From: AP-15 sp963747735
Lineage (GTDB): Bacteria; Pseudomonadota; Alphaproteobacteria; ATCC43930; CGMCC-115725
Assembly: GCA_963747735.1 (NCBI GenBank)
Contig: CAVVGE010000005.1
Coordinates: 620,001-684,000 of the forward strand
DNA: 64,000 nt
Direction of reading: 5' to 3'
Part shown: piece after piece, positions 7,239 to 14,732 of the stretch
Numbering within the stretch: position 1 is the first letter of the stretch
How the letters are laid out: each line of letters begins with the position of its first letter
Translations under genes and position numbers: made by a program
The notes under the pieces: model-generated
What the model saw: the letters and a program-made list of their open reading frames with translations, nothing else
The model's database searches: none
What the model was told of the DNA's origin: nothing

Positions 7239-8573
7239 ATGACCGCCGTCGCGAAGAGTGTCGCCGTCGCGAAGAGTGTCGCCGTCGCCCTGGGCAATCG
7301 CCGGGCCGAGCTGCCGCTGCTGGAGCCGAGATTGGGGCCGGCGATGATCGATCTGCGGCGGCTGCGCGAGGAGACCGGCTGCTGGGCCTACGACCCCGCA
7401 CTCGGCGAAACCGGCATCTGCCGCTCGGCGATCACCTATGTCGATGGCGACAACGGGGTGCTGCTTTATCGCGGCTATTCGATCGACGCGCTGGTCGAGA
7501 ATTGCAGCCATCTCGAAACCGCCTTTCTGCTGCTGAACGGCGAGCTGCCCGACCGCAACGAGCTCGCCGATTTCACCGGCGACATCACCCGCCACGCGAT
7601 GCTGCCCGAGCAGATCCATCCGATCTATCGCGGGTTTCGCCGCGACGCCCATCCGATGGCCGTGATGTGCAGCCTCGCCGGCGCTTTGGCGGCGTTCTAC
7701 CATGACGGGCTCGACATCTTCGATCGGCACGACCGGCTGGCCGCCGCGCACCGGCTGATCGCCAAGATGCCGACGATCGCGGCGATGGCCTACAAATATT
7801 CGCTGGACCAGCCCTTTGTCGCTCCGAGGGACGATCTCGGCTATGCCGAGAATTTGCTGCATATGCTGTTCTCGCTGCCGGGCGAGCCCTATTCCCCGCC
7901 GGCGGCGGCGGTCGAGGCGCTCGACGCGCTGCTGATCATCCAGGCCGATCACGAGCAGAACGCCTCGACCTCGGCGATGCGGCTGGTCGGCTCGACCCGG
8001 GCCAACCCCTATGCCTGTGTTGCCGCTGCGATCGCTGCCTTGTGGGGACCGCTGCACGGCGGCGCCAACGAGGCGGTGCTGCGCACCCTCGAAGAGATCG
8101 GCACGGTCGCGCGCATCCCGGAAATGCTCGCCCGCGCCAAGGACCGGAACGACCCGTTCCGCCTGTCCGGCTTTGGCCACCGCGTCTACAAAAGCTATGA
8201 CCCGCGCGCCAGGGTATTGCGCCCGCTGTGCCGCGAGATCCTGGCGGCATTCGGCACGGACGACCCGCTGCTGACCTTGGCGATCGAGCTCGAGCGGATC
8301 GCGCTCGAGGACGAGTATTTCGTCAGCCGCAAGCTCTACCCGAACGTTGATTTCTATTCGGGGATCATCTTTCGCGCCTTGGGTTTGCCGCCGGCGATGT
8401 TCACCCCGATCTTCGCGGTCGCGCGCACCGTCGGCTGGATGGCGCACTGGAACGAGATGATCGCCGATCCCGAAACCCGCATCTTTCGCCCGCGCCAGCT
8501 CTATCAAGGCCCGGCCGAGCGCCGCTTTGTGAGGCTGGCCGAGCGCACGCCATCTCCGCCGCTCCCCGGCTGA
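7239..8573 (+). CDS. gltA: Citrate synthase (type II)
   Basis: A 444-residue citrate synthase that condenses acetyl-CoA with oxaloacetate in the TCA cycle. The catalytic residues are His273 (WGPLHGGANEAV), His314 (GFGHRVYKSYDPRAR) and Asp371 (YPNVDFYSG). The ATG at 7239 is chosen because GCGGAGGGTGTC provides a good ribosome site; longer upstream extensions have no homology. An 18-bp tandem duplication near the start (about 7244-7285) gives the repeated AVAKSV at residues 3-16. It is divergent from the HTH/citrate-synthase-like genes and may be co-regulated with them. Length and motifs indicate the hexameric, NADH-sensitive type, but I cannot show whether it is the housekeeping copy or a methylcitrate synthase. 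Confidence 0.93.
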   Translation: MTAVAKSVAVAKSVAVALGNRRAELPLLEPRLGPAMIDLRRLREETGCWAYDPALGETGICRSAITYVDGDNGVLLYRGYSIDALVENCSHLETAFLLLNGELPDRNELADFTGDITRHAMLPEQIHPIYRGFRRDAHPMAVMCSLAGALAAFYHDGLDIFDRHDRLAAAHRLIAKMPTIAAMAYKYSLDQPFVAPRDDLGYAENLLHMLFSLPGEPYSPPAAAVEALDALLIIQADHEQNASTSAMRLVGSTRANPYACVAAAIAALWGPLHGGANEAVLRTLEEIGTVARIPEMLARAKDRNDPFRLSGFGHRVYKSYDPRARVLRPLCREILAAFGTDDPLLTLAIELERIALEDEYFVSRKLYPNVDFYSGIIFRALGLPPAMFTPIFAVARTVGWMAHWNEMIADPETRIFRPRQLYQGPAERRFVRLAERTPSPPLPG

Positions 8574-8588
8574 GGCGAGCCGCGCACC

Positions 8589-8658
8589 GCCGGCCTTGTC
8601 GCAGCCGGCCTTGTCGCAGCCGGCCTTGTCGCAGCCGGCCTTGTCGCAGCCGGCCTGG
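8589..8658. repeat. 15-bp tandem repeat (four full copies plus a partial one)
   Basis: The unit GCCGGCCTTGTCGCA occurs four times in perfect head-to-tail order (8589-8648) with a partial fifth copy ending at 8658. It lies between gltA and the cupin gene and is not translated. Copy number may vary between strains. Confidence 0.9.
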
Positions 8659-8700
8659 CAGGCAATACACGGTCGCAACCCCTGCTGAAGGAGCCTAACC

Positions 8701-9186
8701 ATGCCGAAACGCATCGACATCGCCGCGCTGGAGCCTTTTGTCGGCACGCTCTACCCGCCGCCCTTTGACGGGCCGTGCCGCGCCCGCGCCCGCACCCGGC
8801 TCGGCGACGCCGCCGGGCTGACGCAATTCGGGGTCAATCTCTTGCATCTGCCGCCCGGCGCATGGTCGAGCCAGCGCCATTGGCACACCGGCAGCGACGA
8901 ATTCGTCTATGTATTATCGGGCGAGGTGGTGCTGGTCACCGACGCTGGCGAGGAAGTGCTGCACGCGGGCGACGCCGCCGGCTTCCCAGCCAACGACACC
9001 AACGGCCATTGCCTGCAGAACCGCTCGGCGAGCGAGGTGCGAGTGCTCGAAATCGGCACGCGCACCGCCGACGACAGCGCCACTTACAGCGACATCGACA
9101 TGCTGGCGCCGGCCGGCGGCAAACCGGCGATCTACACCCAACGCGACGGCACCCCTTACCCCGACATCCGCCGCCGCGGGCCGTAA
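8701..9186 (+). CDS. Cupin-domain protein
   Basis: A 161-residue single-domain cupin. The metal-binding motif 1 is visible as HWHTGSDEFVYVLSGE (about residues 60-75), with the two His and the Glu in register. Motif 2 is weaker (PANDTNGHCLQN, about 97-108), keeping one His. Proteins of this kind are often annotated as transcriptional regulators or sugar epimerase-like cupins, but the reaction is unknown. The start has an excellent GAAGGAG site 8 bp upstream. It sits between gltA and the convergent gamma-glutamyltransferase gene. Confidence 0.85.
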   Translation: MPKRIDIAALEPFVGTLYPPPFDGPCRARARTRLGDAAGLTQFGVNLLHLPPGAWSSQRHWHTGSDEFVYVLSGEVVLVTDAGEEVLHAGDAAGFPANDTNGHCLQNRSASEVRVLEIGTRTADDSATYSDIDMLAPAGGKPAIYTQRDGTPYPDIRRRGP

Positions 9187-9217
9187 AGCCCGCCGCCCAG
9201 CGATACCGGGGCCGCGG

Positions 9218-10957
9218 CTACCAGCCGAGCGCGTAGGCGGCGCGGCGCGGGTCGGCGCCGGCTTCGAGCACCCCGCGCTTCCGGTCGGAGAGGATCGCGC
9301 AGACCGCCCCCGCGGTCCACATCCAGTCGGGCCAGCGCTGGATCTCATGGCCGCGGCGGGCCAGTTCGGCGATCACCGGCTCGGGGATGCGGGTCTCAAT
9401 CGCCAGCCGGCCGGGATAGTAATCATAGGGCGCAAACGAGGAGGGATAGCTGTAGCTGGCAAAGCGCGGGCTTTCGATCGCGCCCTGCACGTCCTGGCCA
9501 AAGGCGAAGACATTGAGCAGCACCTGCAGCATCGCCTGGCTCTGCACATCGCCGCCGGGTGTGCCGAACGGCATGAACTTGTCGCCCCCCTTGATCGCGA
9601 GCGCCGGGTTCGGGGTCAGCCGCGGCCGCTTGCCGGGCGCGACGCCGGCCGGGTGGCGCGGGTCGGGGCGCGATTGCGAGCCGCGGTTCGACGGGATCAG
9701 CCCCGTCCCCGGCACCACAGGCGAGCCGTAGGAGCCGTCGCTCGGCGTCGCCGAAAAGAGATTGCCCCAGCGGTCGGCGACGCAGACATAGGAGGTGTCG
9801 GGCTCGGGGTTGGGGTTGCCGGCACCGCGCGCGAAATCCCCAAAGCCGAGAGGAGCCCGGCTGCCGATCTCGCCGGGCGGCGGCATTTCGGGCCAGGCTT
9901 TGTCGGGCCGGATCAATTTGCGCCGCTCGGCCGCGTATTCCTCGGAGAAGAGCGTCGCGAGCGGGACCTCGACCAGCGCCGGGTCGCCGTAATAGGCCTC
10001 GCGGTCGGCAAAGGCGAGCTTCAGCGCCTCGGTCAGTCGATGGATATAGTCGGCGCTGTTGTGGCCGAGCCCGGCGAGGTCGGTCCCTTCGAGCAAAGCC
10101 AGGGTTTGCAGCAGCACCGGCCCCTGGCACCACGCGCCGCAGGTGAAGACTTCGAGGTCGCCAAAGCGGCGCCGCTCGGGCGGGCCGACCGGCGAGCGGT
10201 AATCCGCCAGATCCTCGGCCGAGAGCAGCCCGCCTTCCTGTTTCATAAACGAAACGATCTTTTTGGCGATGTCTCCCTTGTAGAAAGCGTCGTGCGCGGC
10301 GTCGAGCCCGGCCTCCCGGCCCCCGCCCCTGCCACTATGACCACCAGAGGCGGCCTCCTCGTCGGCCATATATTGCAGCGAGCCCGCAAGATCGGTCTGG
10401 CGGAACAATTCGCCGGCTGCGGGCGGACGCCCGCCGGGCAGAAAAATTGCGGCCGAGGACGGCCAAAGGCGATGGTCGGGTTCGTGCCGCTTCAGGCTCT
10501 CGGCCATCAAGGGGTACATCGCAAAGCCGTCGCGGGCGAGCCGGATCGCCGCCGCCGCGACCTCGCCAAAGCTCATCGTCCCCCAGCGCTTCAGCGCCGT
10601 GATCCAGGCGTCGGGTGCCGCCGGCACGACGGTGCGCAAGACACCTTTCGGGATCTTGCCGCCGTGCTCGCGCATAAAGAGCTCGGGGTCGAGCGCCTTG
10701 GGCCAGGTGCCGAGCCCGGCGATCGTCACCACCTCGCGGGCCTCGGCGTCGTAGATCATGATCGGCGCGACGCCGGCGACATCGACCAGGTCGCTCTGCA
10801 GCACCCCGAGCGCCAACCCCGCCGCACACCCCGCATCGATCGCGTTGCCGCCCCCTTCGAGGATCGCAAACCCCGCATGGGCGGCGAGATAATGCCCGGC
10901 CGAAATCGCATGCCGCGTCGCGGCGATCGTCGGACGGTGGGCGAAGGAAGCGGTCAT
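9218..10957 (-). CDS. Gamma-glutamyltransferase family protein
   Basis: A 579-residue Ntn-hydrolase of the gamma-glutamyltranspeptidase family, made as a proenzyme that cleaves itself before a Thr. The nucleophile is most likely Thr388 in PEPDTSYVCVADRWGN, and PSDGSYGSPVV follows. The N-terminal part shows AGFAILEGGGNAIDAGCAA and KGVLRTVVPAAPDAWI, typical of the large chain. No signal peptide is visible, so unlike the E. coli periplasmic enzyme it may be cytosolic; relatives act on gamma-glutamyl amides or cephalosporin side chains. The start has a GAGGGG site. Convergent with the cupin gene. Confidence 0.9.
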   Translation of the reverse strand: MTASFAHRPTIAATRHAISAGHYLAAHAGFAILEGGGNAIDAGCAAGLALGVLQSDLVDVAGVAPIMIYDAEAREVVTIAGLGTWPKALDPELFMREHGGKIPKGVLRTVVPAAPDAWITALKRWGTMSFGEVAAAAIRLARDGFAMYPLMAESLKRHEPDHRLWPSSAAIFLPGGRPPAAGELFRQTDLAGSLQYMADEEAASGGHSGRGGGREAGLDAAHDAFYKGDIAKKIVSFMKQEGGLLSAEDLADYRSPVGPPERRRFGDLEVFTCGAWCQGPVLLQTLALLEGTDLAGLGHNSADYIHRLTEALKLAFADREAYYGDPALVEVPLATLFSEEYAAERRKLIRPDKAWPEMPPPGEIGSRAPLGFGDFARGAGNPNPEPDTSYVCVADRWGNLFSATPSDGSYGSPVVPGTGLIPSNRGSQSRPDPRHPAGVAPGKRPRLTPNPALAIKGGDKFMPFGTPGGDVQSQAMLQVLLNVFAFGQDVQGAIESPRFASYSYPSSFAPYDYYPGRLAIETRIPEPVIAELARRGHEIQRWPDWMWTAGAVCAILSDRKRGVLEAGADPRRAAYALGW

Positions 10958-11059
10958 GGCGAGCCCCTCGGCAAGGATGGTCCCGCAACTCTAGTCCTTC
11001 CCCCGCTGCCGATAGAAGCGCCGTCGCATGCTTGCCGGAGGCGGCGCGGGCGATCGGCG

Positions 11060-11150
11060 TCGGCGAGCACACCGTCGATCAGCGCCAGCCGGTTGTCGAT
11101 GCCGAGCTTGTTGTAGAGGCTGCGCCGGTGCAAGACGACCGGCTGCGCGC
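11060..11150 (-). pseudogene. Possible remnant of a LuxR-type HTH; rest of the 400-bp gap empty
   Basis: In the gap between the gamma-glutamyltransferase and ClC genes (10958-11357) no intact gene is seen. One minus-strand frame reads VVLHRRSLYNKLGIDNRLALI, which resembles the recognition helix and tail of LuxR/FixJ-type HTH domains (H..xLYxKLGxxNRxEL). Nothing convincing flanks it, so at most this is a decayed C-terminal fragment. A short direct repeat GCGCCGGTAGACCAC lies at about 11186-11215. Confidence 0.35.
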
Positions 11151-11357
11151 CGGGTAAGGCGAAGCTTGCGAAATCGGCCAGGGCGCCGGTAGACCACAGC
11201 GCCGGTAGACCACGGCGCCGGTTGAGGTGACGCGCAGTCCTCCGCGATCGGCTGGGCTTTAGGCTGTTGCGGTCGCGGCAAGCCCCTTCTCGCAACGCGG
11301 CGGCGGGGTAGAGTAGTCCTTCACTCGTCCCGTCGCTAAAAGCTCCTCATCGGAAAA

Positions 11358-12726
11358 ATGGACGATCGCACCGAGCCGCCGCCAGCGGCGTCCGCACCGC
11401 CGCAGGGCTCGCTGCTGGCGCTCGCCTTGACCGCACCCCTCGCCGGCGCCGGGGCCGGGTTTGTCGTCGCGCTCTTTCGGGTGGCGCTCGACGCGGCCGA
11501 TCGCTGGCGCGATGCGCTGGTCGCCCATGCCCATGTCCATGCCCATGCCCATGGCATGCCGTTCGCGGGCTTCGCGCTGACGCTCGCGGGATGCGCGGCG
11601 GCGGTTGCGGCGGCCGCCTCGCTCGTGCGTCGCCTCGCGCCCTACGCCTCGGGCAGCGGCATCCCGCAGGTCGAGGCGGCGTTGACCGGCGATCTGCCGG
11701 CCGCCCCGCCGAAGCTGCTGCCGGTCAAGTTTTTTGGCGGCCTGCTGGCGATCGGCGCCGGCATGGCGCTGGGGCGCGAGGGGCCGAGCGTGCAGATGGG
11801 CGCCGTCATCGCCCATATGGTCGGCCGGATCTGTCGCCGCGCCTGGCCGGATTTGCGCATCCTGCTCGCCGCCGGCGCGGGTGCGGGTCTCGCCGTCACC
11901 TTCAACGCACCGATCGCCGGCGCCGTCTTTGTGCTCGAAGAGCTGGTGCGGCGGTTCGAGACCCGGACTGCAATTGCCGCGATCGGCGCATCCTCGACGG
12001 CGATCCTGATCTCGCGGCTGATGCTCGGGCAGGCCCCGGATTTCCACGTCGCGGTGCAAGCTCTGGGCGCTACCGGGCCGCTCCCCTATGCCGGCGCCGC
12101 GACCTGGCCGTTCTACATCGCTCTGGGTGCCGCCGCCGGGCTCGCCGCCGCCGGCTACAACCGCACCTTGCTCGGCATGGTCGCCATGGCCGAACGGCTT
12201 GAGCCGCTGGCCGGTGGAATTGCAGGCGGCGGCGATCGGCGCTGTGGTCGGAGCGGTCCTGTGGTTTGCGCCGAGCCTCGTCGGCGGCGGCGACAGGATC
12301 ACCCAGCATATCCTCTCGGGCGGCGCGGCCCTCGGCACCGTGCCACTCGCGTTTCTGCTGCGGTTTTGGCTCGGCCCCTTATGCTATGCGGCGCGCACGC
12401 CGGGCGGCCTCTTCGCGCCATTGCTGGTGCTCGGCGCCCAGCTCGGCCTGGTCGTCGGCGCTTTGTGCCGGCTCGCCTTCCCGCATCTCGGCATCGACCC
12501 GATCGCCTTTGCCGTCGTCGGCATGGCGGCGTTCTTCGCCGGTGTGGTGCAGGCCCCGGTCACCGGCATCGTGCTCGTCACCGAGATGACCGCCGCCTTT
12601 ACCACGCTGTTGCCGATGCTCGCCGCCTGCTTTGCCGCAATGGTGACGGTCAATTTGCTGCGCACCGCACCGATCTACAATTCGCTGCGCGAACGCGTGA
12701 CCCGGCACGCCGGCGCGCAGCGATAG
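11358..12726 (+). pseudogene. ClC-family chloride channel/transporter, frameshifted
   Basis: The first about 280 codons encode the N-terminal half of a ClC protein: GSGIP at residues 99-103 and GREGPSVQMG at 139-148, including the gating Glu typical of Cl-/H+ exchangers, amid many membrane helices. From about position 12200 the homology continues one frame over (PVELQAAAIGAVVG, then GGLFAPLLVLGAQLG, the third ClC motif) and ends at 12726. Removing one T from the TT at 12199-12200 would join the frames cleanly. As written, the product loses its last helices. Residues 57-66 are a His-rich loop (AHAHVHAHAH). Either a genuine pseudogene or a one-base sequencing error. Confidence 0.82.
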
Positions 12727-12903
12727 GCCGGACAGCGGCTTGATCGGCAATAATCACAAGACTATTCTGGCCTTCATTGTCCGATCGACGCTGCCGGCTC
12801 GGGACACACGATGCAAGCTCGGCACCTGCCCCGCTTTCTTTGCCGGCACCGCCCTCGGGGGAAAAGCCAGGGTGAGGTGGGAGATGCCGGAGCGCCGGCC
12901 GGC

Positions 12904-13950
12904 ATGACCGCGGGCCCGCCGCTCCTCGCCGTCCGCGGCCTCGTCAAGCACTTCCCGGTGCGCGCCGGTGTGCTGCGGCACACCATCGGCCAGGTCCGCG
13001 CGGTCGACGGCATTTCGTTCGAGATCGCCGCCGGCGAGACGCTGGGGCTGGTCGGCGAGAGCGGCTGCGGCAAATCGACCGCCGGCAAGGCAATCCTCAA
13101 ATTGATCGAGCCGACCGCAGGTCAAATCCTCGTCGAGGGCGAGCGGATCGACCTTTTATCGCGGCGCCGGATGCGCCCCTGGCGCCGCCGCCTGCAAATG
13201 GTCTTTCAGGATCCGTATTCGTCGCTGAACCCGCGCTTTCGCGTGCGCGACATCATCGCCGAGCCGCTCGTCAACTACCGCGCGGCGAGCGAGGCCGGGC
13301 TGGGCGAGCGCGTCGCCGAGCTCGCCCACCGGGTCCGGCTCCCGCCCGGCGCGCTCGACCGTTTCCCGCACGAATTTTCCGGCGGCCAGCGCCAGCGCAT
13401 CGGCATCGCCCGCGCGCTCGCTCTCAACCCGAGCCTGATCGTCTGCGACGAGCCGGTCTCGGCCCTCGACGTATCGGTCCAGGCCCAAATCATCAACCTC
13501 CTGCGCGACCTGCAGCGCGAATTCGGGCTTTCCTACCTGTTTGTCGCGCACGACCTCGCGGTCGTCGAGCACATCAGCCACCGCATCGCGGTCATGTATC
13601 TCGGCAAGATCGTCGAGACCGCCGACAAGCACAGCCTTTTCACCAGCCCCCAGCACCCCTACACCGAGGCGCTCCTCTCCGCCGTTCCGGTCCCCGAGCC
13701 CGGCGCGCGACGCAACCGGATCATCCTCAAGGGCGACGTGCCGAGCTCGTCCAGCCCGCCCTCGGGCTGCCGTTTTCGTACCCGCTGCCCGCACGCCTTC
13801 GCCCGCTGCGCCGAAGAAGAGCCGCCGCCCCGCGAAATCCGCCCCGGCCACTTTGTCGCCTGCCACCTGCGCACCCCGGAAACCATGTCGACGGCCCCCG
13901 GCACCAATTCTCCCCCCTCTCCGCCCCCGCGGCCGGAGACGACCGGGTGA
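12904..13950 (+). CDS. Oligopeptide/dipeptide ABC transporter ATP-binding protein (OppF/DppF-like)
   Basis: A 348-residue ATPase with Walker A GESGCGKST, signature FSGGQRQRIGIARAL and Walker B LIVCDEPVSALD. The C-terminal oligopeptide-type extension carries the Cys-rich GCRFRTRCPHAFARC segment found in OppD/OppF proteins. It would power peptide, nickel or opine import with a sister ATPase, two permeases and a binding protein, none of which lie in the window, so it is an orphan here. The ATG at 12904 is preferred because the ATPase homology starts about ten residues later; the ribosome site is only moderate. Confidence 0.87.
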   Translation: MTAGPPLLAVRGLVKHFPVRAGVLRHTIGQVRAVDGISFEIAAGETLGLVGESGCGKSTAGKAILKLIEPTAGQILVEGERIDLLSRRRMRPWRRRLQMVFQDPYSSLNPRFRVRDIIAEPLVNYRAASEAGLGERVAELAHRVRLPPGALDRFPHEFSGGQRQRIGIARALALNPSLIVCDEPVSALDVSVQAQIINLLRDLQREFGLSYLFVAHDLAVVEHISHRIAVMYLGKIVETADKHSLFTSPQHPYTEALLSAVPVPEPGARRNRIILKGDVPSSSSPPSGCRFRTRCPHAFARCAEEEPPPREIRPGHFVACHLRTPETMSTAPGTNSPPSPPPRPETTG

Positions 13951-13989
13951 AGCGCGGGATGAGACCGGGCGCGCAGCGTCGTATTGGCT

Positions 13990-14120
13990 GGTTCCGCGCC
14001 ACGCATCCCCCGCCTTCGCGAGGGCAAGCTCTTCGAGATGCCCGCTGCGCGGGCTCCTCAGGCATGAGGCTTTTCTTTAATGGCTTCATAGGCTTGCCTC
14101 ATGGTGAGGAGCGCCCGGGA
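13990..14120. repeat. Intergenic REP-like palindromic element
   Basis: The 245-bp gap between the ABC ATPase and DUF192 genes has no gene. It contains CCCGCTGCGCGGG, CCTCAGGCATGAGG and GCCTCATGGTGAGG, i.e. nested inverted repeats that can form stems. The part CCGCCTTCGCGAGGGCAAGC is closely matched near 63218-63240, so this is a dispersed repeat family of the chromosome. Confidence 0.6.
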
Positions 14121-14195
14121 AAGCCGGGGTTCGCTTCTCGAACCACGCAAATAACTCGATATCACCGGATCATGCTGTGGGCCTGCTCCCGCCGA

Positions 14196-14687
14196 TCAAG
14201 AGGCGTTGCCGAAGATCGGCGACAACACCCGGTCGCCGGGCTTGATGCCGAGCCGGGCGGCGGTGCCGCCGTTCAGCTCGATGACCGCCCGCACCGGCGC
14301 CGCCGCGGCGATCACGTCATCCGTTTGCGGCACCGCCCGCTCGTGAATGTTGACGATCCGGCCCTGCGCATCGACAAACAGCATGTCGAGCGGGATCAGC
14401 GTGTTGCGCATCCACATCGTCGCCACAATCGGCTGCTTGTAGTCGAACAGCATTCCGGCGTTTGGCGCCAGCTCGCTGCGGAACATCAGGCCCTGCATCA
14501 TCTGCTCGGGCGTTTCGGCAACCTCGACGGCAAAGCGATGCCGCCCGCTGGCGCTGACGATCGTCAGGCTCGAGGTCGGAAAGCTTTGCAGCTGACCCTC
14601 GGCTGCCGGCACCAAAAATCCGGCGGCGAGCAAGGACCCGGCGGCGAGCAGGGACAATGACACAAAAACAGCACGGCGCGTGATCAT
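14196..14687 (-). CDS. DUF192 family exported protein
   Basis: A 163-residue protein with a hydrophobic signal segment (about residues 5-30) and a DUF192 domain: FAVEVAETPEQMMQGLMFR, then GMLFDY and MWMRNTLIPLDMLFVD. The biochemical role of DUF192 is not established; members are small beta-barrel proteins outside the inner membrane or periplasmic. The ATG at 14687 places the signal peptide at the N-terminus. Divergent from the antiporter gene, with only 45 bp between the two start codons. Confidence 0.85.
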   Translation of the reverse strand: MITRRAVFVSLSLLAAGSLLAAGFLVPAAEGQLQSFPTSSLTIVSASGRHRFAVEVAETPEQMMQGLMFRSELAPNAGMLFDYKQPIVATMWMRNTLIPLDMLFVDAQGRIVNIHERAVPQTDDVIAAAAPVRAVIELNGGTAARLGIKPGDRVLSPIFGNAS

Positions 14688-14732
14688 GCGAGCAAACCCG
14701 ACGCAAACTTGCGTCCCGAATATAGCGCAGCG

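Noticed and set aside
8589..8658. CRISPR array
   Set aside because: 15-bp contiguous copies without spacers; no cas genes nearby.
8909..11116. 735-codon plus-strand open frame across the cupin and gamma-glutamyltransferase genes
   Set aside because: Arg/Pro-rich shadow of two well-supported genes; no domain, no start signal.
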